A DNA stretch of 64,000 nt from Eublepharis macularius (Eukaryota > Chordata > Lepidosauria > Squamata > Eublepharidae): positions 66,292,001-66,356,000 of the forward strand of contig NC_072795.1 in NCBI RefSeq assembly GCF_028583425.1, given 5' to 3'. The position numbers and the translations under genes are program-made. A model generated the notes under the pieces. It was given only the letters and a program-made list of their open reading frames with translations, was not told where the DNA came from and made no database searches. Positions 45,601-58,764 of this stretch are shown one piece after another; the first letter of the stretch is position 1; each line of letters begins with the position of its first letter.

Positions 45601-46500
45601 GGTTTAATTGCGCACCCAGAGGCTACTGTGGGGGGATTTGGTTGAAGGTGTCTGTAATGGAATGCCAATCACCAGGAAGATGGAGAAAAGGGCGTTCCAC
45701 GTTCTTCAAAGTGCATCCACGACTTGAAAAGAAGGGATCGAACATACAACCTGCTTCAGAATGAAGCCTTGATGCCACAGAGCAGACCAATGGAAGGTGG
45801 ATCTGCTTCAGTGTTTGATGTTTGGCACTTTCTTACAGTGGGAAACACCTTAGGGGGGGGAACCTATTTGAGTAGTCTTTGTAGCTTGGGGTCTTGACTC
45901 ACCCCCCCACCCACCCCCACACACATGTCAAAGTTTCCCTTTCAGTTCTCAAGGCTTCCATCTTTCACCCCAGATTCTAAGCAATCAGGGATCATGTACA
46001 GAATCTGATATCAGGAAGCCAATCAGATGCAGCTATGTGGTGCACTTTACTCTGAATGTGGTAGGCTGCGAAAAAGACTCTCTACAGTGCTGTGACAGTT
46101 TCATTGCCCATCAGCACTTTGGGGCAAGACTTTCCTCTCAACCCAGCTTTAGCAGTGTAGTTTACACACAACTGGATGGGACAAAAGTGTTGATATGATG
46201 CACATCTGAATGTGTGTCCCACTGAACAGAATGCAATGCAGATGGGAGGTGTCTGCATGCATGTACCCTTCATTATTACTTTCAATAGGAAGTGCATTCA
46301 GAAGTATCTCATCCGTATTGTGTCCCAGTTATTCAATGATGCATTACTGAATGGTAGTGGAAGGAATGTGAGAAGGACTCTTTGAAGTCCATTGAAGTCA
46401 ATGCTATGGCATTGCATGCTTATCTTTTGAAAGTTCACTGCTCCTCTTCTTCTGGCAATATATTAATACTTAGTTTGTTTCACACATTCTGTCTTTTCCT
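39633..46500. other. Gene-free upstream block with candidate conserved non-coding elements
   Basis: No gene and almost no recognisable transposon is found over nearly 7 kb. Two AT-rich, TAAT-rich segments stand out by texture: 42130-42400 (with 'aaagtattaatattttagatg') and 43180-43520 (with 'ggttattaaatatttaatcg'). Poly-G and poly-C runs occur at about 42421-42431, 45589-45597 and 45899-45920. Frames near 45230-45760 lack a family motif. Confidence 0.45.
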
Positions 46501-46529
46501 CCAGGAACTCAAGGCAGCATACATAAGGT

Positions 46530-47000
46530 GGAAGCAACAGGAGATTCCAGAGATCGAAGATTGGAGACAAAAACTTTTATACATGGTGGAGATGGACAAG
46601 TTGACTAGAAAATCGAAAGACCAAAATTCAAATGAATTTTTAAAAGACTGGGAGAAATTTAAAGAATATCTGGAGAATAAGTGGGATGTGAAGGGTCAGT
46701 TATGGTCTATGGATAATTACTGATATCTATATGATAGTGGAATTAAAGTCTAGGTAGGAACTTTACCTTTGAGAAACGGGAGTATTAGAAATATTAGAAT
46801 AGATAAAATATGAAGAGAATTAAAAAGGTTTTAGTGCTGTTGGGGGTCAAGAGAGAAAGGGGGAGGGAGGGTGGTGAATATTTTTTTTTAATCAATGAAT
46901 ATACAGTATAAAAGTTGTAGAGTGTTATAGGGAACTGATGTATGTATTAGATATGTGTGTATTAACCTACCCAATAAAATTCTTCTTTAATAAAAAAAAA
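46530..47000 (+). mobile_element. 5'-truncated L1 LINE with 17-bp target duplication
   Basis: The plus strand encodes the last part of an L1 ORF2 protein (WRQKLLYMVEMDKLTRK, FLKDWEKFKEYLENKW, stop at 46721-46723). It is followed by a 3' UTR with a G/A-rich tract (46850-46875) and a poly(A) tail (46992-47000). The identical 17-bp GGCAGCATACATAAGGT flanks it at 46513-46529 and 47001-47017. It is a textbook L1 insertion, and a young one judging by the perfect duplication. Confidence 0.9.
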
Positions 47001-47017
47001 GGCAGCATACATAAGGT

Positions 47018-49341
47018 AAGTGGGCAGTCTTCCATTCAGGCCCTGACTACACACAGGCCTGGTTAGTTTTCGCAGGATAGCTATTCTGTGCATTCTGAGA
47101 CTCAGCTCTAAGCATTGTATTGCTGCTAATCCCAAACGTTATCCCTTACACTGAGAGTCAATAGGGTATAGTGTCTAAGAGAATGAATTGTGAAGGTCAG
47201 TTCCAACTGCACATCTGCCAACATCTCATAAGCTGACCTTAAGGCACATCACTATCAGATATGCTCAGCCATCCCATAGTGATGATGAGAATAACCCATC
47301 TTACAAGCGCGCTGCAAGACTGTGGAGATAATATGTATTTGACCTACCTTCAAGTATAATAACAACAGTAGCAAATACTACTACTACTACTACTACTACT
47401 GTCCCTTATTTTATGTTAACCACTTGTGATCTCTAAATGGGAAGGAAAGGATAAAAAACCTCTTTTCAGGACTTCTGCTTGGCTGATCAGCTTCCTGATT
47501 CAGTTTGACGGATCTGGCTTTGGTTCTGCTTTTCCACATATGAGATTGAAACAGACCTTGAAATCATAATTGACAAATATCTTCAGACTGTGAGGCTGTA
47601 TTTGCATAATGTTTCTAAAGTCTTCTACCTTTTGTGAGTGTGTTGGTGACTTGTTATAATTCTTTGGGCCTCTGATATAAACAGAGACAGGACAGGTTGA
47701 TTATGGAATTATGAAACTCACTTAATGTGCTTTTGGAAGAGGAGTTTAGGATTCAGTCACTCCCATCACGGAAGGAAAACTAACATGGTTGTTGACAACT
47801 TTATATCAATGTGATTGACCTGTCCTAATAACACAATTGTCTCATTGGAGTGCAGAGCTCTTTAGATTGGCTCAAAACCAAACTGCATACTGATTGATTT
47901 ATAATGGCTGTGCTTCCAGAAGAATATTTCCCTATTATTTATACTGTATCTTTGTATTATGTTTCTGGAGACCAGGAAGGATTTTAAAAGAATGTTGTTT
48001 ACAGTATTTCTCAGGTTCTAAATATGTGTAACATGCATATACTTGTATATTTTCTCTGACATTCATTTATTATTATTAATGTTGTTGTTAGTGAAAGGAG
48101 GCTAAGGAGGCTGCAAGTTTCAGGGATAGCAATGGGTGTGGAATGGCCTCTTGCGATCAAATCTTAAGAAGAGTTATACTCTTCTAAATACATTTACTTC
48201 AATGGGCTTAGAAGTGCATAACTCTGTGCATGGTTAATCCTTTCTTTTCTAGCCATTTTACTGCCCAATAGCATACGCACATCCAGGCAATTTTTTTTCA
48301 TTTGGGTGGGGTCAGGTATCCAAGCTGTCCCATCACACAAGGCAAAATGGGCCATATACAAGATACTAGTCCACATTTTTTTAAAAAACCTCAGCCACTA
48401 CATTTTTAAAAGGACAATACACATTCATAAGTTACCCAGAGTGATGCTCACATGACTGTGCCAATGCCCTGATTATTGTATGGGACATTTGTAGGTCCAC
48501 CCAGTTCATGCTTTGCCTCTCAAGAAAAAGTGCAATCTAAGTTTTTAAGAACAATTTTACAGGTTCCCAGCTGTGTGTCTAATACTAGAGTAAGACTAGA
48601 GACAGGTAGCTTTAGAGTTGAAGCATGGGTGTATATATCATCCATATACATGAGTCTGAAGGGTCATTTTAATCCTCAAGGTTTATTCCATTTATAAATG
48701 GAGATAATTTCCAATCTAATTGGCTTAAGTCTGTTCAAAACCATATTGCCAGAATTGGTTTTTCTCCTCATGTCCTCCTATCCTGTGGCTATGATTAGGA
48801 AAAGAGACTAGTTAAACAGAGGATTGAGGATACAGAATGCCCAACTGATACTGATAGCCTACAAAAGGAGTATGTGTGGTCAAAATATTGTGAAGCAGGC
48901 AGTTTATTTAACATCCCTAGAAATAAATGGCTTCAGAAGACCATTCACCCTGACATTATCTCCTATACAGTAAGAGTGCCAAGATTACCCATCAAGTAGC
49001 CAGATACTGCTTGGTGATATACAGGTCCCAGAAATTATATGGTACTGTAACTATATTTTAATTCTAAACTGTTTTATTTGTCTCATAGTATGCCTTGAAT
49101 TTTTCTTTTAACATAATTGTGTTATATGATTGGTCAAATAACTGTAAATAAAGAAATGAATTAAAATGACTGTACCAATAATTTCAAAAAAGGGAGCAGG
49201 GTATCTAGGAAGGGGTAGATCTAAGAATCTTTCTATTATTGTGGTTATGAAATGCATATTTTTGTAAAATATTTACAGACTTCTATTATGTTAAATCTAT
49301 GTTGATCATATAAAAATCAAAAGACATTTAAAAAGCAATAC
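47018..49341. other. Unassigned; (CTA)n repeat and a possible old retroposon tail
   Basis: A (CTA/TAC)n run lies at about 47376-47401. Around 48140-48240 there is a copy of the dispersed hairpin motif ('cttcaatgggcttagaagtg'). From about 48680 to 49170 sequence ending 'aactgtaaataaagaaatgaa' looks like the 3' end of a decayed retroposon that I cannot place. Confidence 0.4.
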
Positions 49342-49600
49342 GAGAGCCAGTTTGATGTAGTGGTTAAGAGTGCAGGACTCTAATCTGGAGACCCTGGTTT
49401 GATTCCCCACTCCTCCACTTGCAGCCAGGTGGGTGACCTTGGATCAGTCACAGCTTCTTGGAGCTCTCTCAGCCCCACCACTGCACAGGGTGATTGTCGT
49501 GAGGAAAATAATTACACACTTTGTAAACCACTCTGAGTGGGCATTAAGTTGTCCTGAAGAACAGTATACAAATCAAATGTTGTTGTTGTTGTTGTTGTTA
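49342..49600 (+). mobile_element. tRNA-derived SINE, copy 3
   Basis: Plus-strand copy: 'gagagccagtttgatgtag' head, B-box-like GGTTTGATTCC, centre 'aggtgggtgaccttggatc', tail 'gaacagtatacaaatcaaatg' followed by (GTT)n. It is the only one of the three copies on the plus strand. Confidence 0.85.
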
Positions 49601-50539
49601 AAGACCAAGTCGTTTGAATTTTGGATTTTAGTCTGATGAAGACCAGTTACATGTTCAACAGGGACCCTGGAAACTCTAGATTTGGGACTACTCCAGTTCT
49701 ATTTGGGATAACCTAATAAGTGGAAACTGTCTTATATTATAATACTTATAATCACACTCCTTTAAAAGGTAAAGCCATTGCCCTTGTTAGTACATGTTAC
49801 TACAATTGTTGTGTGTGTATAAATATGCTGCTTATTTGATCAGTTGAACTGATGCATATGCAAAATGTTCATAGGTTATAGGTTTTTTTCTTTGCATCCT
49901 AGAGATGTCTTTTACCTTCTATGGAAAAAGAGTTGGATATAGTGGGATTGCTAACATTTTCTCTGACATAACCTCTGTGCCTATCAGAACAGGTAGCAAT
50001 TTAGCAGGAATCAATCATAAAATGGCTGCCATGAGGGCTATGTCTCAGCACAAAATATGAGAAGTTCATAAAGTATTTAAGGTTCCAACCCAAGCATCCT
50101 CCTATGATGGAGGCAGCCATTTTTGAATGGATTCTCACTGCAGACATAAAAGCAAGGTCTCCTGAGCCTTTCTAAAGAATTTCCTATTCCACTGAACTAG
50201 AGGAAAGCTTGGATTGGCTCTTTGTTCTGAGGAAGAAACAAGTGGGAGTCCGGAAACACACTAGTGGATATCACAGTCCCACAAGTACCACATTGGGAAT
50301 CAAGAGCCTAACCATTTAGGACTTCACAAGTATGGATTACTCTAGTTCCTTCTTTTTGCCTATTTCTAATCAATCACTGCAATGTGCTCTGATTTATCAC
50401 AGCTGTTCTTTAAATAACAAAAGGAAGTCAGTGTCACAATTGTTCTGTTATCTTGTTTGTAAGCCACCTAGAACAGGTCTCTGGAGAAGGGGCATATACA
50501 TTTTCTAAATAAATAATACCATTTCATTCTCTGCTGCTG

Positions 50540-51050
50540 CTGTCTCTGTTTATTTACACAATTTTTACCCCAGCTTTCTGCCTGCATAGGACCACCAAGT
50601 GGCTAATAAATTAAAACATACAAATTAAAATCTCATCTTAAAAAACATTAAAGCCAGCACACAAATACATTGGAAAACCAATTTAAAACCAGAGCTTAAA
50701 AATACAAATAAATAAATGAAGATAAAAACAATAGTCAAAACATTAGGGAGGAAGGACTGACCACTGAAGGAATGTCAGGTGGAACAAAAATATTCACCAG
50801 GTAATGGAAGACAGCAACAGAAGGGGACAGGAAAATCTCCTTGAGGTGAGAGTTCCAGAGTACTGGTGTTACTACCAAGAAGGCCTCTCTTGGGCTGGCA
50901 CCTGCCTAAACTCAAAAGGCAGGGGGCACGTGAAGCAGAGCCTCCAAAGATGATCACAGTGATCAGGTGGGTTCATAAGGCAGTCCTTTAGGTATGTTGA
51001 TCCCAAATCATATAAGGAAGATTTTACTTGATCCAACCCAAGTAAGAAAG
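50540..51050 (-). mobile_element. L2-like LINE 3' UTR fragment
   Basis: The arrangement 'agttccagagtactggtgtt ... aagaaggcctctct ... cagagcctccaaagatgatcac ... ggtatgttgatcccaa' is a familiar block of reversed L2-type 3' sequence in squamate genomes. No frame is kept. The A-rich start at 50580-50720 would be its tail side. Confidence 0.45.
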
Positions 51051-53776
51051 TTTTCAAATATCTGTGTGCATGGTGATCAAGCTCTTCTAGCTACTTTGTG
51101 TGGTTTTGGTTATAATGATAATCATGAGTAATTAAAAACAGACTTGCACAGTGCATGTTTGCCCAGAAGTAAGCCCACAGAGCTCAATGGGACCTCTTTA
51201 ATATGCGTGCCTAGGACTGCAGACAAAGTATTAATATCTAAGTAGGTACTGTTGGTGCGTCATAGCTATGTTTTTATTTTTAGAAGAAGACATGCGAGAA
51301 GGGATCGAAAAGACCATTTAAATCCATCTATGATTTGATCTGTGCAATTAATGCATTTGGCTATGCTTGTCAAAATTTAACTGTAAAGCCTCATCCATTC
51401 TCACTCTGCTCAGATTTGCTGCATCTGAAGTCTCTTTAATAACATTTTACACCTGTTGATAACAGCACTGACTGATTGTCAAAGCCTCCCCTCTTCCATA
51501 AAAATAGCTATGATGGATAACTGGATTTCTCTGGGGGTAGGTTGGGGAACAGCATGTAAAGCTTCTGATTGGCAGATCTCTGGTACAAACCCAGGATAGC
51601 ATGAGGCCCATTGTGGCTGAGACAAGGAGCTGAGAATCTTATGGCTGTCGTGATCAATCTTGGATAATGATTTTAGATTATTATAAAAATGTACGTATAA
51701 GTTAGACTTGAATAAACTAGACAGTGAGCTGACAGCCAGACTGAAGAATCCACCGAGTGACTCTCTTCATTTCAAAATAGTTGGGGATGTTTTCTCCTCA
51801 TCAGAATGCAGGAAGTGCTCAGATATTAACCATGTTTCAAAGGGGGAGGTTAAAGGTTCTTTAAACGTATCCAAAGTTTTTAGCAAAATGCAAGTGGGAA
51901 GGCCTTTTTCTTTTTGTGCACAAGCAATGCTCTCCTTCCTGAATTGTTTAGTTAATTCCTGGGATCACACATTGCTTCTTTCATTTTATGATAGGATCAA
52001 GATAGGTCAGCATCTAAAATATATACAGAAGTTTCTAGGTATGTTTGACTCTGCAGTTCATTTTCCAGCTTTGCCTGTTTCGGAAAGATGAATCTGACTT
52101 AAAAGCTTTTGATTTCTTTTTATGATCTTAAGAGGAGAAGAAATAAAGGTTAAGAGGAGAATCTTAGTGCCTCGGAATACAAGTAACCTCTGCTGCAGAA
52201 AGTAAGTGAGATTGGTCACGTTTCTCTTGCCAAATGTGTCACAATTCACCATTCTGTTGAGCAGTACAGTACAGTGTTGTGTTGACAGCTTTCTGAATTG
52301 ATAGCCCCGGTTTACTGGGGTGTAGCCTGGATCTTTCATAGCCCAGAGGCTTTACAACAGTTGCCACAATGGCTCCTGGCCAGGAATCTTGGAAGGTGCA
52401 AACACAAAGGTCAAATCTTCAGTACAAATTCTGTTCATTTTATACTACTTTATTTGTATACCTATATAATTCTGTTTCATATGCCTTTAATTTAACACTG
52501 TTGTATGCTACTGTAATTTCCTCCAAAGAATTTGGTATTTATAGTTTAGGGAGGTACTGAATATTCTCTGTTAATGATTCATGGGCACTTTATCACAGAA
52601 CTAGGACTATACCAAATGTTCTTCTATTTTCAGGTCCCATGGCATCAGAAATATTTCCCACTAAAAAAATATTCTTTTTTTAAAAAAAATCACTCATGTT
52701 TACAACCTTTTACCACCTGTTTACCACCATTTGGTGCTACTTTAGCACCATTTTTTCCTAATTACATCCTCTGTATCTTCCTGGATTAGTCACATGAGTG
52801 ATCCCAGCCAATTGGGAAACAAGTAATGAATGAGGTTACCTGAACACTATATAGCTAATCAGATTTGTCTATGTGATACAAACAAAATCAGTTCAGTATG
52901 AGCTTAATGTATTCTGGTTTAGTCACATACTAGCCCATTAGGGATCACACAATGAAACAAGCTAACATCATGACATTATATAACAAGACACATTTGGATA
53001 TGCATTGACATCATTGACCAAAAACTCCAAAGTTAATTCACAAAGAGAGAGCACTTCATGATCAAATCAACACATTTGAAACTCTTGTGGAAAAATTGGT
53101 TATAAGGGTTTGTATGCTTTATGATGCTGCTGAAATCATTCAGAAAACACAGTGAGTTCTCTCCTTTTTTTTATAAGCTGCCTTTCAGCAGAAGCAGTCC
53201 TTTCCCCCCCTCAGCCTACCACAGAATTATAATTCCAGGGGTTCCCTAGAGAGATGAAAAGACAATTAAACTATATGAATGCTCATCTTCATATTTCCTC
53301 TTGACACTGATTATGTTATAAATATATCTAATTCTCAGCATGGCCAAATCTGAGGATACTTAAATCCATACTGAAGCCATGAGTGGATCAAACAAACCTT
53401 TCTATAAACCCCAAAAGACTGCAGGTTTGCAGAGAAATCTGTTTTTTTTTTAAATATCTTGGATGCTTTAAAACCCCCAGCATGATAAAAAGAGCTCTTG
53501 CAGCATTAAGAAAGATGCCCTCAGTGGCTGTTGCTAAACAAACCACAAGATTTTTACCAGCATTCTAAGCTCAGTTTCCGTCAGTACACATATACTGTTA
53601 GTACACACCTGTCAGTAAAAGGCAAGAGAGAGGGCTAGGCCCTTTCCAGGCTATAGGTTTTTAGGCAGGACTTAGAGTTTCAGACTAGGACCTTGAATTC
53701 CCATTCTGCCATGGAAACTCACTGACCGACCTTGGGCCAGTTACACATTCTTGGAAAAAGGGAAGGATTGGCCGTT
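51051..53776. other. Unassigned intergenic sequence
   Basis: No gene is supported. One dispersed motif ('cccagaagtaagcccacaga') lies at about 51165-51225. The rest is AT-rich and unique-looking. Confidence 0.4.
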
Positions 53777-53791
53777 AAGAGTACAGGGATG

Positions 53792-55480
53792 GGGGCGTGG
53801 CTCTGCTTTGGAAGAAGACAGACACAGAAACCTGAGCTCTGCTCTCCCCTCGAGCCAATTAGTATAAGAAAGCAACTCATTTAAGCAAGAACGCTCAAAT
53901 AATGGGCAAGGACAATGCAGAAAAGAAAAATGCAAATGGCAAGTCAGCTAAAAAGCTCCAGGATTACTTTCCTGTGCCGTTGCAGCCTCTCCAAACAATG
54001 CTGGAGAAGAAGCACTCAAAATGGCGCCTGAGGCAAATGCAACAGGTAAAACTTTGTCTGAAACTAATCTGCCCTTGTTGCTGCAAAAAATGGAGCAAAG
54101 AATCTTGTATAAAATTACAAATTTAACTGACCAGATCTCAGATATAAAATTGGACATTACTAGAGCCATTCATAAGGCCGATTGTGCAATGGATCTGAGT
54201 ACTTCATTGCAAAATGAAATCCAAGTCTTGCAAAAGGACAATGACTTAATGAAAAGCAAAATTCAGTCCCTAGAACTTTCAAATCACAAGCTTCATCTTA
54301 AATTTAGAGGGATTGAAGAAAATGAAGCAATAAATGAAGATCCTGCAGCTTTCTGGAACAAATGGCTAACAAAAATTCTAAACCTCAGAGATCATATTGC
54401 CCCTCTAATTACCACAGCACATCGGCTTGGTTTGCCAAATAATCCACGAAGGAAAAGCCCCAGGGACATTTTTGCAATTTTTTCAGTCGGGAGTTCAAGA
54501 AGAAGGATCTTAGAAATGGCCAGACAACAGAACTCACTTACTTATAATGGGTCTTATATTGCTGTCTTTGTTGATCTTCCAAAAGAAATCCTCAACAAAA
54601 GAAGAGAACTTAAACTAATCACAGGAACTCTTAGAGAAGCAAGAATTGAATACAGATGGTCAAGCTTTACAAAGCTCCAAGTCACACACAAAGGGAACAC
54701 TTATTTGGCAGAAGACCAAGAATCAGGTTTGACCCTGCTGAAGAATATGGATCTGGAGATACCCATAGACCCAGAGACTATATCTCTTAAAAGGAAAAGA
54801 TCTCAGCCTCCTACCCCCCAAAAGGGTAGTAAAATTCCAATCGGACATACTTAATAGTCATTTTTCTCATTGTAGCCTGCTTATAATTCTAACTTTTCTG
54901 CATAGAAGCAGCTGTATATATTCTGACAAATACAATGTTCTAGTTTACTAATTAAGGTTTGGGGGTGGGAAAAATTAAAGCATTATATTATTTCATGTTC
55001 AGCTCCAGAAAGTATTACGGCTCTTCTACCTTGGTAAGTGATGCCAAGTACCTGAGTGGGGTATATACCCACAAGGTATAGAGAGCTGTTTAAATAACAT
55101 GATCAAGTGATTTAAGTTTAACTGTAATTCTTCTCTTTTTTTGTTTAGTGCATAACACTTGATTAGCGAATTTAGCAATTTGTATCTATCTTTGTAGGGG
55201 TAGAGGGAGGTTAGGGAGGGAAGGTTTGTTAAGGATGGAGGGAGGGGTGGGCAATTTCAGCAGGAGGGAGGATAGACAACTGTTTACGTAAATGTTAAGG
55301 CATGTTGGTAAAATTTTCCAAATTATTATTTTTCATAGCTCTAACTATAATCACTTTTAGATGTAGAATCCTTGCGATAATGTAACGCTAAAAATCTTTG
55401 TACAGTATCTTATTTTGCTGTTGAATATCTTCCCTTTTGTTGTTATTGAAAAAGTTAAAAATATTTTTTTTTTAAAAAAA
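53792..55480 (+). mobile_element. ORF1-only L1-derived retroposon (HAL1-like) with target duplication
   Basis: About 1.69 kb is flanked by the identical AGAGTACAGGGATG (within 53777-53791 and 55480-55494). It has a short GC-richer 5' region, an L1-type ORF1, about 620 bp of 3' UTR with a G/A-rich tract (55196-55272), and an A-rich tail (55448-55480). No endonuclease or RT is present between ORF1 and the tail. A full L1 would be more than 5 kb. The layout equals that of mammalian HAL1 (half-L1) elements, or an internally deleted L1 that retrotransposed. Confidence 0.8.
53902..54854 (+). pseudogene. L1 ORF1p-like RNA-binding protein, one frameshift
   Basis: A start at 53902 (MGKDNAEKKN, Lys-rich) is followed about 40 codons later by a one-base frame change near 54018. 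A 277-codon open frame from 54021 then runs to 54854. The domains are those of L1 ORF1p: a predicted coiled coil (about residues 20-95 of the long frame, MEQRILYKITNLTDQISDIK), an RRM-like section (KLHLKFRGIEE to RRILEMARQQ) and a C-terminal domain with DLPKEILNKRRELK and EARIEYRWSSFTKLQV. ORF1p binds L1 RNA as a trimer. Only one lesion in the whole gene indicates a young insertion. Confidence 0.85.
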
Positions 55481-55499
55481 AGAGTACAGGGATGCCTCC

Positions 55500-56095
55500 C
55501 GATGGGCCAATGGTCTTTCTGCCAGAAGGGCTGAGCCTGGCCATGCTGTGGGTTGTGGTAGCCAGCCCAGCTGAGATGAGGCAAGGAAGAGGGCACCCAG
55601 ACTGCTCAAGCTCCACCCAAGGCAAGGCAGGGGAGGTGGTGGTGCCCTGCCTGCTCAAACCCTGCATGAGGTGAGGTAGGGGAGGCAGCACCCAGCACAC
55701 CTGAGCCCTGCATGGACTGGGGTACAGGAAGTAATACCTGTCCTAACCAAGCACTGTGCAAGCAAGGGAGGTTATGGTGCCTGGCTTGGCCCACCTGATA
55801 CCTGTACAATGTGAGGGAAGCAGTGTTCAGCTTGGCTTACCAGAACACTGCACAGGGCAAGGCCAGGGAAGCAGTGCCTGGCTCAACTGAACCCCATGTG
55901 AGGGGAGCTGAGGGAGGTGATACCTGGCCAGCCTGAACCTCATGCAAGGTGAGGTGGGGGCTCCCACACCATTTGAACCTCATGTGAGGAGGCAACTCCC
56001 GGGCCACTTGAACACCACCCCGCATGAGATAAGCCAGTACCTAGCCTGCCCAAATCCTGTGGTAGGTGAGGGAGGCAGTGCCTGGCTCTTGTTCT
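55500..56095. repeat. Minisatellite, period about 46 bp
   Basis: About 12 diverged units share the theme 'ctgaaccctgcatgaggtga' then 'gggaggcagtgcctggctc'. Successive 'ccctgcatg'-type anchors fall near 55662, 55709, 55749, 55799, 55843, 55889, 55935 and 55975, a spacing of 40-50 bp. GC-rich, no coding role. It begins next to the right target duplication of the L1-derived element. Confidence 0.75.
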
Positions 56096-56944
56096 TTTCT
56101 ACTGTATGAATGAAATGATTGGAAACAAGCAATTCACTGTTAGGAAATGCAATTTGCACCCACTCCCATTGGCAGGTAGGTCCAGATCACTCAGCATTAG
56201 ATTATAAACCATCAACTAATGATCCATTTCCATTCAGCTTCAGGCTCAGAGAGATCTGCAAGAAATCTTATATAACTGAGGATTTGAGTATAAGAGAGCC
56301 AAAGGAAAAGAAGGCAGTCTGATTGTGGCAGGTATTTGAAACTCTAGTAATTACTGTGCCTTGTTGCTTTTATTAAATGAGAAGGTACAAGGTTGAGCTG
56401 GCGGAACCTCATGTCAGCATATTGCCTTCTTTGTTTGAGTGCGGCTATTTCACAGAGCTAGCAATCCATTTGCCATGCTCCTATTTATTTATTATCTCCT
56501 TCAAAAGTCCATCAGCAGACAAGATCCCAGCTCTCCTTCCCTACCACCCCCACCTTCCTGAGGGGCTGTTTAGAGTCCCTCCTTCAGTCTGGATTAATAA
56601 AGTCACGGGAGAGGAATCTGTCAGTTTGATTAAGGCAGCCCAGAAAGGCCTTTCCATGAATTTTCCACTGCAGACGAAGAACATCGCAAAGTAGGATCAA
56701 TTTATTTCAAAAAGATGCTAATGAAGCCATGGGCAAGCAAGTCTCTTTGAACTACTTGGATCATATACATAGTGAGTACAGAAAGGGGACAGATAGCTGC
56801 TGAAATGTCTAGATCACTAGGTTTTTTAAGATTTGTCTGCAACTGCATTATCCCCCTTCTGGCAATAAAGCCATCTTGGTGGTCCCATTTCCAATCAGGG
56901 CTCTAGTACTCTAAAGATCCATATGTTGGATGTTAAATGACAGA

Positions 56945-58764
56945 TTAAGAATATGTGCAGAGTAGTGCTGAATGGGATCAGTGGATTATCTCGTCCAGCA
57001 TCCTATCTCACACAGTGGCTGAACAGTTCCTCTGGAGGATCAAGGACAGGGAGCACAGGCCAAGGACTTGCCCGGAAGTTGCTTCCTGGCACTGGTATTC
57101 AGAGATTTACTGCCTCTGAATTGGGAGCTTCTCTTAACTCACCATGGCTCATAGCCACTAATAGAACTATCCTCCATGAATTGGTCTAATCTCCTTTTAG
57201 AGCCAACTATACCCATGGCCATCACTACATCCTCTGGCAACAAATTCAAGATTTTAAGCACTCATTTGTCCATCTTGAATCTACAACCAATAAGCTTCAA
57301 TGGGCTCCCTCAAATTCTAGTATTAGGGGAGAGGCAGAAAAAGTTCTCTCTATCCACTTTCGCTAACCCATGCATACTTTTATAAACTTTTATCATGTCC
57401 CCCTCTTAGTCATTTCTTTTCTCAACTGAAAAGTCCCATACTCTTCAGCCTTTCCTCATAGGTAAGGTGTTCCAATCACTTAATCATCTTGGTTACCCTC
57501 TTTTGTACTTTTTCCAGCCCTACAACATCCTTTTTGAGATCAGATGACAAGAACTACATTCAGTTTTCCAAATGAGGCCATAGGTCTATACAGGGATATT
57601 ATCACATTGGCTGTTTTATTTTCAACCCCCTTTCTCCAGCATAGAGTTTTCCTTTTTCATTGTTGTGGCCCACCAGCTTGACACTTCCATTGAGCTATCC
57701 ACTATAACTGCAAGGTCTCTTTCTCTCTCAGTCTCAGCAAGTTCAGACCTCATGAGCATATACTCGAAGCTGGGATTTTTGTTCCAGTGTGCACCACCCT
57801 ACACTTATGTACATTAAACTTCATTTGCCTACCCATTCCATCTGTGAAGATCCTCCTGGAACTCACCTTTAGTTTTTACCATCCTAAATAATTTTGTTTC
57901 ATCTACAAACTTGACCACTACATTGCTCAAACCCAGTTCCAAATCATTTATGAACGAATTAAACACCGCCAGCCCCAATAATGATCCTTGTGAGATCCTA
58001 TTGCTTACTTCCCTCCATTGAAATGCGTCAATTTATTCCTTCTCTTTGCTTCCTATTGTTTAACCAATTTTTATTCCATGAGAGGACCTGTTCTTTTATC
58101 CCATGACTTCTATGTCAAATCAGGAGTCCTTGGTGAGGTACCTCGGCAAAAGCCTTCTAAAAGTCTAAGCATATAATGCCTACTAGGCCACCATTATCTA
58201 CATGTCTGTTTACTCTTTCAAAGAACTTCAAATGTTGGTAAGGGAGAATTTCCTTTTGCAGAAGCCATGCCTCAGCAGACTTTGTTCCTCTATGCATGTA
58301 ATAATTCTCTCTTTGATTAGAGCTTCTACTAATTTGCCTGGGATGAACATTAAGCTAACTGGCCTGTAAGTACCTGGTTCCCCTCTGGACCCCTTTTTAA
58401 AAATCAGTGTAACATTTGTTACTCTCCAGTCCTCTGGTATAGTAGCAGATTTTAGTTACAAGTTACATATACAGGTTCGTAGATCAACACTCTACATTGG
58501 ACTTCTCCAAGAACTCTCACATATATGCCATCAGTACCTGAAAACAAACTGGTTGTTAATTTCCCCAATAGATCTAGAATTTCTTGTCATTTCAATTGAC
58601 TCGGGACTTCAGACTCCCTTCCTGAAAACAGTGGTTATGGCCTGAGTTCATGCTCCACAGAGAGCACAGAAGCAAAGAATTCATTTAGCTTCTCTGCCAT
58701 CTCCCCATCTTCCTTTAGCAATCTTTGGTTAACCAGAGGTCCAACTGCTTCTCTGGCTGGTTTC
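56945..58764 (-). mobile_element. CR1 LINE, minus strand, RT and C-terminal part
   Basis: Read on the minus strand, decayed CR1 RT sequence starts near 58750 (a LLKEDGEMAEKLNEFF-type block). It then passes a GVPQGS-type region and FADDTK-type catalytic region and ends near 56950 with the C-terminal block corresponding to DDVVMAMGIVGSKR. Many stops and indels are present; no long frame survives. It is 5'-truncated and butts head-on against a plus-strand CR1 at about 58765. Confidence 0.72.

Noticed and set aside
45233..45607. 124-codon plus-strand frame upstream of TLX1
   Set aside because: Overlaps comparable frames on both strands; no domain, no splice context. KAZALD1 or another neighbour could not be recognised in it.
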